Source of the DNA: Temnothorax longispinosus
Lineage: Eukaryota; Arthropoda; Insecta; Hymenoptera; Formicidae
Direction: 5' to 3'
Length of the DNA: 64,000 bases
NCBI RefSeq assembly: GCF_030848805.1
Contig: NC_092367.1
Location: 8,835,019 to 8,899,018, forward strand
The translations under genes and the position numbers were made by a program. A model generated the notes under the pieces. The model ran no database searches, was not told where the DNA came from, and saw only the letters and a program-made list of their open reading frames with translations. The number at the start of each line of letters is the position of its first letter. Positions within the stretch are counted from its first letter, which is position 1. Of the stretch, positions 1-10,354 are shown one piece after another.

Positions 1-2825
1 AGAAAGAAAAATATAAATTTATATTTAAATTAAATTTAGCATTAAATATTTGTTATAAATATTTAAATATAAATCTATATTTGAATTGAATTTAGCATTT
101 AAATGTATTTATGAAGCTAATAAGCTCGGTAAAACTCAGAAAGCGGGTATGATTCCGTCTAGATTACAAAACAAATAGTTTTTTTTATTTATTTATTTCA
201 TAAGTCGACTTATTTTTACTACTAAACATAATATTCCTTTTTTTATGTAAATTTATACGTACATTGTATGCACATATATTTTTATATGGCTCAATGATCT
301 TTACTTCGTTATTTTTTTTAACACTGCCAGAAAATAAATGCGGTTGTCAATGAGAGATAACGGGAATTGCAATGGCTGGCAATATATCGTGCAAGTTATT
401 TATTTCTCATATCCTTAAGTGACGAATTAGTATTAATTACTAATTTTGGCTATTAAATTGGTATTAATTAATTAATATTTTTAAACATTATTAGTATATT
501 AACGGTATCTATATTAATTAATTGATATCAATTGTTAGTCAATATATTAATATTCATTCAAATAAATTTTATCAACTATACTAAATTTAAAAGAAATCGC
601 AAAATGTTTTTACATTCAAATGTGGTGTGATAAATGGCGTATCAATATAACAGAAAAGTATTCGAATATATTTAGGAAAATATTCGAGTTTTAATGAAAT
701 GGAGGAAAAACGATTAAAATGTAAATTCAAATTTTATTTATCAGAGGATATATATATAAAGATATATGATACTGTATAAATATACACAAGTATATGATAC
801 AAAAATTTACAATGGAGTAGATAAGATATGATACATGGAAAAATACGAAATATATGAACACATGGTATAAAAAAACAATAAAACTGTAAAATTTTATACA
901 TGTAATATATCGCGGAGACAAACTGTAAAAGGAGCGAAAAACCAACGAAGCTATTTAAATAAAGAAACTTTTAATATACTGCAAATTTAAAGTCGCAAAT
1001 TGTAAAAAAAATTCTGCAATTCTTAAATTGTATAATTGTGTAATGCAGTTTTTACAGTAAAAAACGTTTACAATCTTAAAAAGTCTTTTAAAAAGCAGAT
1101 ACAATTAAAAGTTATACTTGGAATTTATTGTAAAAATGTCATTTATATATCATGATGATTTTATAGTTCTGAAAAATTGTTTCTCTTAAATTTTATTAAT
1201 TATAATGTTTGGAAATCCAAAAATCCTCCTTATCAGTTTATCCGTCGATATTGATATCGCCGAGACATCATTTAAGAATTTGCACAAATTATTATCGTTC
1301 ATCAATTATTGGGATCTCAACATAGCAAGCATATTTTTTTATTTTTACGTAATTGATAATTCGCGAGAACACACGCAACAGTGGCGTTTATTATCGCGTG
1401 AAAAACTTTTCAAGTCTATATAGTTGTATCAGGTTGATCGAAAAGTTACGCGTATCTTTTATTTGTTTTATTTTTAATCAGAGAATTTTTAGATTAATCT
1501 GGAGGGATAAAATAATAAATAATTTATATTATGATGTAAACTAGATACATGATATATTAAATAATAAATTTGATTATCGTAATAATAGGGAAACAACCAG
1601 ATTATATTCACGAAAATTTTGATATATGCATTTTCTACATAGTTATTTGTAAAATATACGTATTTTACATATATAATAATATAATGTTCGCTGTAATTAA
1701 ATTAAAGCGCGTGTTCTCGCGTGTTATAATTCGATCTAAGGACAGAAAATCTAAGCGAGCAATGATCTATCGGAAAATACGTGCAGCATAATTTACATCT
1801 CTCGCGTCTTTGCAAAAGTTTCGGGATTTCTTTTTTTACTTTTATACTATAAAATTTATAACTAAATATAAAAATAATGGATCTGTATATATATAGGCTG
1901 CTAATAGCGCGCTCCCCGAACGCAGCCATAGAGAGTTGAATTATACAAAAATCAAGCGTTTTATATAAGAAAATTTAAAGACATTGAAAAACGTTTTTAC
2001 ATATACAGGCTGTTTTAAATTTTGATAAATTTATTTTAGATATATTTTTTATATATTTTAAATTTATAATAAATTTATTAAAATAAATTTACTTCTTGAA
2101 ATCCTGCAATCTTTAAATGTTAATTTTTAATAAACGTTAACTGAATTACTTGCATGTACAAATGTAAATTCAATTTTAATATGTAAATTTGTTCTCAATG
2201 AGTTAGTTAATTGAATTAGATTATATCAAAATTCTCGAAGTTATAATATTTTGAAAAATTCAGGGAAATAAAATAGGAGTAAAAGAATGCAGGAATTTTA
2301 TTTGGACAATTTTGTAATAGATTTTTATGTACATTATAAGAAAATATATCGGCATATTTTCCATTTAGAATAAATATATCTCAACTTTCAAAATTTCTAC
2401 AAATTTCGAAAATCCTGAAGCTTTTGTGAAGAATTTAAGCAAAGATTAAGGATAAAATTTCGCGTAAGCATTAAAAATAACGATTATGAGACTGACCAAT
2501 GTATTTAGCGGGTAATTTTTTTTTACAACAACATGTATGTATAAATACATGAATATCTCTGAACGTGCGTGTGTGCATAGAGATTAATCGGTTAATTTTT
2601 TATTTTTGCAAATATTAATCGCAAAACTCAAGTTACAACATGAGTGACGACTGGTATAAAATTAATATATTATTATTAATATATTATATTGATCAAGAAA
2701 TTCATTCGTCTTTCCTACAGCTCTTACGAGTAAAGTTAATAATAAAATAATTATAAATGTAAAATAAAAAAGCGATAGATGATTGATAAAATACGAATGG
2801 ACTTTTTGATCAAAGGAATCTCTAC

Positions 2826-2886
<61 letters not shown>

Positions 2887-3270
2887 TATATACGCGCATT
2901 TGTATATATATGTATGTATAAAATAATTCCAATCATTGTGTAAAATTAGGAATATTATACATTGTGTATATTTGTAGGGGATATTATTAATATTATCATT
3001 ATATCGCGCTTGCGTCGGCGATAATCTCGTCGGTTCTCGGTTGGCCGAAAGCATTCTTTTCGAATTTTGGCCGGAATGTTGTGCAACGGACGGGACGATC
3101 GATTCTTTTTATATTATAAGAAAGAAACACGCCACCTTGTATCCATGTACAATTTTGTAATAAATCAGTTTATTTGTAAATGAGCTCCGTTTCCCTTCAT
3201 GTCCAAGTTACATCTTTCTCTAATGTTTTTTGAATGTTTTTTTTTGTAGCGATAAAAGGACCTCTGTAAT
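1..3270. other. Gene-free A+T-rich flank
   Basis: No exon with recognisable protein similarity is visible here. The stretch is strongly A+T rich. It contains a (TA)n microsatellite at about 2829-2878. A short GC-rich motif at about 1896-1927 (GCGCGCTCCCCGAACGCAGCC) resembles sequence near 12855 and 54207, so it is probably a repeat end. A small CpG-richer patch lies at about 3003-3110; its cause is not evident. Short reading frames in the area are low-complexity Ile/Tyr/Lys/Phe runs expected by chance. Confidence 0.6.
2829..2878. repeat. (TA)n microsatellite
   Basis: An uninterrupted run of about 25 TA units, followed by CA-rich and TG-rich sequence. It is a simple repeat with no coding meaning. 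Confidence 0.95.
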
Positions 3271-3278
3271 TAGATTGT

Positions 3279-3401
3279 GGCTGCGATCCACTTGACGCTA
3301 CAAATACTTTGTTGAGCGTTTTTCTTCTCCTTTGTTCATTGAAAGAAAAGAGAAGAGGAATGCTTCAAAATATTTGTAGCGCCAAGTGGACCGCAGCCTG
3401 T
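3279..3401. mobile_element. Small inverted-repeat element (MITE)
   Basis: The ends read GGCTGCGATCCACTTG on the left and CCAAGTGGACCGCAGCC on the right, reverse complements with few mismatches. The inverted match continues inward through the ACAAATA/TATTTGT segment. The element is about 120 bp with no coding capacity, which is the form of a miniature inverted-repeat transposable element. The target duplication is not clear. Confidence 0.7.
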
Positions 3402-3570
3402 ACCTAACATTCGTGAGATGTTCGTAACTGAAAACGTAAAAATCGTAAATTTTTTGTAAATTTCTAATTCGTATCTTTTCAATTAAAGCGGTCATGGGCG
3501 CAATTTAGCTGTTATTACTTTATTTTGAAGCGCCTCATAAAATGTAAACCATTAAAGTGCTGGTCTACAA

Positions 3571-4628
3571 ACCGGAAATAAGTTGGCGCTGCAAGTTCAT
3601 ATTTTTTAATGAACTATAGCTCAAACGATTGCTCCCTCAGAATCGACAATTGCTCCCCTTTTAAAATTATAGTTTTTTGAGATATTTAATAAAAACGAAA
3701 AATTTCTAATTTTTATTGAAAAACATATTTATAATAACTATATGCAACTTTATACGGCATAGAACGATTGCTCCTTCATTGCTCCTTATTGCTCCATCAT
3801 AATTTTAATGATTTATTGCATTTTTATTGAAAAAATAACAAATTAATCATTTCACAAGTAACGCCGCCGCCGCCACTATCGGCCGCCTATTGTAACTATG
3901 GCTCGGCAGCCATTGGCGGAAATATTTAAACGTAATATAATAGCTCTATTGTTCATAACTATATCTCAAAGAGTTTAGTCAACATTTCCTATTGATTTTT
4001 GGTAGAATAAAGGTGGAAGCACATAAAATTGCAGGAGACATAAGCAGAATGCAGAATAAGCCATATGCGCATGCGCTATGGTATCTGTTAGAGCTTTACG
4101 GATACCATAGCGCATGCGCATATGGCTTATTCTGCATTCTGCTTATGTCTCCTGCAATTTTATGTGCTTCCACCTTTATTCTACCGAAAATCAATAGGAA
4201 ATGTTGACTAAACTCTTTGAGATATAGTTATGAACAATAGAGCTATTATATTACGTTTAAATATTTCCGCCAATGGCTGCCGAGCCATAGTTACAATAGG
4301 CGGCCGATAGTGGCGGCGGCGGCGTTACTTGTGAAATGATTAATTTGTTATTTTTTCAATAAAAATGCAATAAATCATTAAAATTATGATGGAGCAATAA
4401 GGAGCAATGAAGGAGCAATCGTTCTATGCCGTATAAAGTTGCATAGAGTTATTATAAATATGTTTTTCAATAAAAATTAGAAATTTTTCGTTTTTATTAA
4501 ATATCTCAAAAAATAATAATTTTAAAAGGGGAGCAATTGTGTCGATTCTGAGGGAGCAATTAGGGAGCAATCGTTTGAGCTATAGTTCATTAAAAAATAT
4601 GAACTTGCAGCGCCAACTTATTTCCGGT
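3571..4628. mobile_element. Fold-back element, 1.06 kb, 9-bp target duplication
   Basis: Almost the whole element is one palindrome. The left arm starts ACCGGAAATAAGTTGG and the right arm ends CCAACTTATTTCCGGT, with a symmetry centre near 4093 in a loop of about 15 nt (4086-4100). The arms differ by a few substitutions and a roughly 12-bp indel near 4550. The sequence GGTCTACAA occurs immediately outside both ends (3562-3570 and 4629-4637), giving a 9-bp target-site duplication. Long inverted arms plus a 9-bp duplication resemble Mutator-like elements, but no transposase is present, so the superfamily is inference. Internal reading frames are by-products of the palindrome. A terminal fragment of the same family sits at 5862-5897. 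Confidence 0.85.
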
Positions 4629-4697
4629 GGTCTACAACCTTGCTTTAAAGTACTCTAATAACCGCCAACGATAGAAAACGATAAAAAATTTCTTATC

Positions 4698-4940
4698 GTT
4701 TTTAATATGGTTAGTGGTTAGTGAATCGTTTATTTACGATACTCTATCAGAAAACGTTACAAAATACTTGGGATTTTATTGTAAATGTCTTATCAACTGC
4801 ACATTAGTTTCTATTGTTTTTAATATGGTTAGTGAATCGTTTATTTACGATACTCCATCAGAAACACGTTATAAAATACTTGGGATCCTATCATAAATGT
4901 CTTATCAACTGCACATCAGTTTCTATCGTTTTTAATTCGT
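4698..4940. repeat. Imperfect tandem duplication, about 115 bp unit
   Basis: Two adjacent direct copies share GTGAATCGTTTATTTACGAT, AAAATACTTGGGAT and GTCTTATCAACTGCACAT, in that order, with about 10% differences. They lie between the fold-back element ending at 4628 and the TTAA element starting near 5092. No gene is seen in 4640-5090. Confidence 0.8.
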
Positions 4941-5091
4941 CATGGGTAGCGACTGTTGCGCGTCCCTAGCGACCCCGAACAGAACCTTCCAAGTCGTGTA
5001 TCGATGCAATTCAAAGATCGGGCGCGTATGCGAGTTGTAAAATAAATTTTTTAATAATCCTTTAGTAAAACTTAATTGATTATGTTGGATT

Positions 5092-5861
5092 AGGTTAGGC
5101 GACAGGAGTCACGGTGGAGACCTCTGTCGGGTTGGATTAGCTGCGAGTCCGTATTTTATTTATTATAAATTTTTAACGGCCGGCCGGCCGACATATGTCA
5201 AATTACGGATTCGTTTTTCCCAAATTTTAGCCAAATTAATTAACAAATCTCATTAAACTTATGCTCGTTTTAATCAGTAAGATCAGCCGCAAGCCGGTAC
5301 AGAGCCGGATTTTCCATTTTGGCTCTTAAGGGTCGACAGGAGTAACACTACCGACCTCTGTCGGGTTGCTTAGCTGCGAGTCCGTATTTTATTTATTATA
5401 AATTTTTTAAAAGCCAAAATGGAAAATCCGGCTCTGTACCAGCTTGCGGCTGATCTTACTGATTAAAACGAGCATAAGTGAAATGAGATTCGTTAATTAA
5501 TTTGGCTAAAATTTGGGACAAGCCGTTCCTAAGCAGCTTTGCAGCTCTAAGCAAGCCTGCAAAGCTGCTTAGGAACGGCTTGTCCCAAACTGTGTTTTAG
5601 CCAAATTAATTAACGAATCTTATTTCACGTATGCTCGTTTTAATCAGTAAAATCAGCCGCAAGCTGGTACAGAGCCGGATTTTCCATTTTGGCTTTTAAA
5701 AAATTTATAATAAATAAAATACGGACTCGCAGCTAAGCAACCCGACAGAGGTCGGTAGTGTTACTCCTGTCGACCCTTAAAAAATTTATAATAAATAAAA
5801 TACGGACTCGCAGCTAAGCAACCCGACAGAGGTCGGTAGTGTTACTCCTGTCGACCCTTAA
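5092..5861. mobile_element. TTAA element inserted into a copy of itself
   Basis: A complete copy at 5330-5776 has ends GGGTCGACAGGAGTAAC and GTTACTCCTGTCGACCC and is flanked by TTAA at 5326-5329 and 5777-5780. It sits inside a second copy of the same family, whose left part is about 5092-5329 and whose right part is about 5777-5857 (TTAA at 5858-5861). The insertion used an internal TTAA after the motif TTTTGGCTC. TTAA duplications are typical of the piggyBac superfamily. There is no coding region, so the elements are non-autonomous. Another near-identical copy lies at 60339-60779. The outer copy's left end has diverged. Confidence 0.85.
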
Positions 5862-5897
5862 AAAATATGAACTTCCAGTGCCAACTTATCTCCGGTC
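5862..5897. repeat. Terminal fragment of the 3571-4628 fold-back family
   Basis: The segment AATATGAACTTCCAGTGCCA continues into ACTTATCTCCGG and matches the right end of the 1.06 kb fold-back element with three or four differences. No left partner is seen nearby, so it is a truncated relic abutting the TTAA element. Confidence 0.7.
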
Positions 5898-6476
5898 CTG
5901 TCGATAATCAATGTTTCGACATTCGGATTCTCCTTATCGTTCGCTAGATGTCGACGCCATCGACTGATCGTGTATGATTAATCCATTGATTAATCTGTTT
6001 CTTTTAGCTGCACTGGCTGAACTGGTGCACACTAGTGCAGTAAGTTGGAGTGAAATGTAATATACTTGTCTCACTCCAACTTATTGCACCAGTTCAGCCC
6101 AGCCAGAGAGAAACCTGAGAGAGGCCACCTCGGCATTTTTCGTCAATTTTTCTGTGTCGCATTTTCCGACGCGCCGCCTGAGAAAGTGCAACTCAACTAC
6201 GTCGTTTCGCTCGGTAACTGCACATGGTTTGCGTCCGTGCTAATGGTTCGTGTCCGAACTAGCCAGTTAGAGGGGATATGCTGCGGCTGTGGCGCACAGT
6301 GAAGCCGTTTGCGCGAATCGCGGAAAAAATTATGTTACTTGTGAAATATGCAATGAATGATCATAGAACCTTTCAATGTTGACTTATAAAAATTGCAAAA
6401 GTGTATATTTATTAAAAATTAATGATAGGAACAAGTATTTGATTGAAATTAAATAAAAATTCAATTTACATTTAAT

Positions 6477-7560
6477 TTACGTATAAGAGCAAAGTAATTC
6501 TTGCGTCTCATCGCTTAAGTCTAAATTTTTTTGATGTGGTTTACTTCTTAAACTAGTTATTAACGGATCGGATGACACGAGCATCATATGCATAACATCT
6601 TCATTTGTAAACAGACGGCTACATTTTCTACTATGATTAAGTCGATATCGTTTATAGTCCTTATTTCTTGCCTCTTGAGCTTTTTCCGATAATGTCCCAA
6701 CAGGTAACGTTGCATTTTCCGAGGCATTTTCTATAATTTCCTTACCGTGAAGAAGAATTTTATGAACGGTAATTGGCATAAAGTACCAAGAATATTTTTC
6801 AATAAATATTTCCGCTGTTTTGTACGCATAAGAACCGAATTTTTCTGAATTTATTTCTTCACCACAATTAATCGTTTGTAATATTGTGGAAAATCTTCTG
6901 ATCAATTCCTCGTCAACTCCAATTATTTCTGCTGTGATTTTTGGATCAGCAAAAAATCGTCGAGAAGTATTTCCGTCATTAGATGATCCGGAACCTTGTT
7001 TAACGATGTCTACCCTCGGTCCAAGTTTATTATAAAAAGCGTCTTGTATTCTTTTTTTTTTGTTTCTTCTTTTTGAACGCGTGTTTGTGGCGTTGTTGAC
7101 CACTTATTCTTGAAAGACAAATTGTAGGCAATATGTAATATACATTCCATGAATTTGATTCGTGCGTGCAAGGGTGACATTCCTAATTTGAGTGCTTCTT
7201 TTCTTTGTTAGACCTTTTATTAATTTCTGTTAAGTTGTTCATTTGAGATGGTTTGGAACCGCAAATGAAGCACGAAGATGATGAAGGCGTGTGGGTTACA
7301 GCTTGAGCTACCTTACTGTCTATCATCGTAAATATCATTTGATGATTTATTTTGAATGTGGTTCCGAACTTTTCTATTTCTGTTTCTCGTAATTGAGCAA
7401 TTTCGTCATCCATACGTTGCTTTTCACTTTTTATTTTTTCAGCAGTTTCTTTTGTGTATTCAAATTGTATTGCTCTGCAATATCTCGTTGAAGAAGGTCG
7501 ATCATTATTCCAAATAATAATATTTTTATCGTAAAATGAAGTAAGACGTAAGGGCATCAT
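6477..7560 (-). pseudogene. Transposon-encoded protein, left arm, frameshifted
   Basis: Two open segments in different frames (7560-7183 and 7103-6477) belong to one protein. The first contains a Cys pair (CFICGSKPSQMN). The bridging sequence encodes a GMSPLHARIKF-like stretch in a shifted frame. The second holds a conserved block with VDIVKQGSGSSNDGNT, RRFFADP and YRLNHSRKCSRLF. From memory, similar repetitive proteins occur in many arthropod genomes, so this is a transposon protein rather than a host gene; the catalytic class cannot be named. A one-base frame change near 7190 and another near an A10 run (about 7053) break it. The right arm shares both lesions. Confidence 0.75.
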
Positions 7561-7694
7561 CTGTGACTAGTTAGTGCCAATTGTTATAAAAGACTTTTGC
7601 AGCAACAATGCACTCGAAACAACAATTATCCGTTGCGTTCCTTTCTCCTTTCAAGACATGAAAAGCTTTTCCATCTCCTATCAAGAATTAGTCA

Positions 7695-8730
7695 CTTACT
7701 GCATTTTACGATAAAAATATTATTATTTGGAATAATGATCGACCTTCTTCAATGAGATATTGCAGAGCAATACAATTTGAATACACAAAAGAAACTGCTG
7801 AAAAAATAAAAAGTGAAAAGCAACGTATATGGATGACGAAATTGCTCAATTACGAGAAACAGAAATAGAAAAGTTCGGAACCACATTCAAAATAAATCAT
7901 CAAATGATATTTACGATGATAGACGGTAAGGTAGCTCAAGCTGTAACCTACACGCCTTCATCATCTTTGTGCTTCATTTGCGGTTCCAAACCATCTCAAA
8001 TGAACAACTTAACAGAAATTAATAAAAGGTCTAACAAAGAAAAGAAGCACTCAAATTAGGAATGTCACCCTTGCACGCACGAATCAAATTCATGGAATGT
8101 ATATTACATATTGCCTACAATTTGTCTTTCAAGAATAAGTGGTCAACAACACCAGAAACACGCGTTCAAAAAGAAGAAACAAAAAAAAAAGAATACAAGA
8201 CGCTTTTTATAATAAACTTGGACATCGTTAAACAAGGTTCCGGATCATCTAATGACGGAAATACTTCTCAACGATTTTTTGCTGATCCAAAAATCACAGC
8301 AGAAATAACTGGAGTTGACGAGGAATTGATCAGAAGATTTTCCACAATATTACAAACGATTAATTGTGGTGAAGAAATAAATTCAGAAAAATTCGGTTCT
8401 TATGCGTACAAGGCAGCGGAAATATTTATTGAAAAATATTCTTGGTACTTTATGCCAATTACCGTTCATAAAATTCTTCTTCACGGTAAGGAAATTATAG
8501 AAAATGCCTCGGAAAATGCAGCGTTACCTGTTGGGACATTATCGGAAAAAGCTCAAGAGGCAAGAAATAAGGACTATAAACGATATCGACTTAATCATAG
8601 TAGAAAATGTAGCCGTCTGTTTACAAATGAAGATGTTATGCATATGATGCTCGTGTCATCCGATCCGTTAATAACTAGTTTAAGAAGTAAACCACATCAA
8701 AAAAAAGAATTACTTTGCTCTTATACGTAA
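7695..8730 (+). pseudogene. Transposon-encoded protein, right arm, frameshifted
   Basis: This is the mirror copy of the left-arm protein. Open segments at 7829-8059 and 8062-8730 repeat the CFICG motif and the VDIVKQGSGSSNDGNT to YRLNHSRKCSRLF block. It has the same stop after the KKHSN codons as the left arm and the same A10 run. It also has private changes: two extra bases near 7828 that separate the start region, an 11-bp deletion near 8221 that happens to restore the frame across the A10 region, and loss of a short block (NLDLSDETQ in the left arm) near 8703. It is not a functional gene. Confidence 0.75.
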
Positions 8731-9253
8731 ATTAAATGTAAATTGAATTTTTATTTAATTTCAATCAAATACTTGTTCCTATCATTAATTTTTAATAAAT
8801 ATACACTTTTGCAATTTTTATAAGTCAACATTGAAAGGTTCTATGATCATTCATTGCATATTTTACAAGTAACATATTTTTTTCCGCGATTCGCGCAAAC
8901 GGCTCACTGTGCGCCACGGCCGCAGCATATCCCCTCTAACTGGCTAGTTCGGATACGAACCATTAGCACGGACGCAAACCATGTGCGGTTACCGAGCGAA
9001 ACGACGTAGTTGAGTTGCACTTTCTCAGGCGGCGCGTCGGAAAATGCAACAGAAAAATTGACGAAAAATGCCGGGGTGGCCTCTCTCAGGTTTCTCTCTG
9101 GCCCAGCTCAGTCAGTGCAGCTAAAAGAAACTTGCCAACCATGATCGGTGCATGTGATATTTTCGCAGCCGCGAACTGGCTCTTCGCTCTTCTCTCTCTT
9201 GTCGAGTGTATCTGATTGTTTGATTCATTGAAAATCATCGAAACTGAGGGATT

Positions 9254-10354
9254 ATGATTAATTGTGTTCGGCCCCGTCTCGTAACCTTCGACGTGACCGG
9301 TACGTTGCTGATGACCAAGCTCGAGGAGCATTACGTCGAAATCGGCTCCCAATACGGTTTACTTGTCGAGCCAAGAAAATTGGCGCGAAGCTTCAAGAAC
9401 AATTTCGCGCGGCTTAGTAAGGAACACCCGATATATGGCAAGCACACCGGGTTGGGATGGAAGAACTGGTGGAGAACGATCGTATATAACGTATTTAAGG
9501 AACAGCACGCCTCTGTGTCGACGGAAACATTGGACAAAGTAATATTAATGATAAAAATTGGAGATATAAGACAATATTATTTGTATTATGTATCTATATA
9601 AAAATAATACTTATAATTCTATTTGTATTATTTGAGTTTAATTATCTAAAAAAAAGTAAAATTATTTACTTTATATAACTAAAATATAATAGAAAGGAAA
9701 CAAAACTAAGCAGGAAAGTTTATTTCAATAATAGAATTAAAACTTTATTATTGAAATAAACTACCCTGCTCAGTTTTATTTCTTTGCTATTATATTTATT
9801 TTCTACTGATCCATTGCTTCTATTTTATTATTGATGCAAATGGATTTGATTTAATTTATTGTTTTCTTTCTTAGGTTGCTGACAACCTGATAACCTGTTA
9901 TAGTACCAGCAAATGCTGGTATAAGTACCCTGGTACCATTGATCTACTCGACTCCTTGCAGAAGAAGAATGTTGCTTTGGGAGTTATCTCAAATTTTGAT
10001 CAACGATTGGAATCAATTCTCAAAGATGTTCAAATTCGTCAGTATTTTGCCTTTGTTCTGACCTCATATGACTTTGGAACAGAAAAGCCAAGTTTGCCAA
10101 TATTCCAGGAGGCATTAAGATTGGTGAAATCTTCTCAAGAAAAGGAAATATTACCTCAAGAAGCGACACACATCGGCGATACAGTAGATAACGATTATTT
10201 TGGAGCAAGAAGCGCCGGTTGGAATGCTTTATTAATAAAGCATGACGATGAGATTATTGAGAGCAAAGTGCCAAAGGAAGATGTTTTTAAAAGTTTAAAA
10301 GAACTTCAAAGACACTTTGACAGAGTGCTTAAAACGAGTTATATAACACAATGA
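9254..10354 (+). CDS. HAD-superfamily hydrolase, Reg-2/HDHD3 type
   Basis: Two coding exons, 9254-9538 and 9875-10354, are joined by a GT-AG phase-0 intron and predict 254 residues, close to vertebrate HDHD3 and Drosophila Reg-2. The protein is a haloacid-dehalogenase-type phosphohydrolase with no signal peptide, so probably cytosolic. Visible motifs are motif I FDVTGTLL (nucleophile Asp13), motif II VISNFD, the motif III Lys in TEKPSLPIF, and motif IV HIGDTVDNDYFGA with the metal-binding acidic pair. The usual second Asp of motif I (DxD) is Thr15, as I recall for Reg-2, so true phosphatase activity is uncertain. The substrate is unknown. The start is the first ATG of the conserved N-terminus. 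A palindromic transposon ends about 120 bp upstream and a small MITE sits in the intron. Confidence 0.93.
9686..9796. mobile_element. Small MITE in the hydrolase intron
   Basis: The arms contain AAAGTTTATTTCAATAATAG and its near reverse complement, and the outer ends ATAATAGAAAGGAAA pair with the right-hand side. The element is about 110 bp, has no coding capacity, and lies between the two exons without touching splice sites. Confidence 0.7.

Larger units (their letters stand above)
5999..9131. mobile_element. 3.1 kb palindromic DNA transposon with paired broken ORFs
   Basis: Two head-to-head copies of one element lie on either side of a spacer at about 7550-7695. Both outer ends carry GTTTCTTTTAGCTGCACTG as inverted repeats, and the arms are about 1.4 to 1.5 kb and highly similar throughout. 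The left end has a small secondary insertion at about 6027-6110, itself a short palindrome around CACTCCAACTTATTGCACC. Each arm encodes the same transposon-type protein in inward-to-outward orientation (separate entries). No target duplication was found. The right end lies about 120 bp upstream of the hydrolase start codon at 9254, so it may alter that promoter. The superfamily is not assigned. Confidence 0.85.

Noticed and set aside
3992..4207. A frame across the centre of the 1.06 kb palindrome
   Set aside because: The encoded sequence is a by-product of the inverted arms; it has no independent support.
4714..4896. A small frame with an internally repeated MVSESFIYDT segment
   Set aside because: The repetition comes from the tandem DNA duplication; the frame has no other coding sign.
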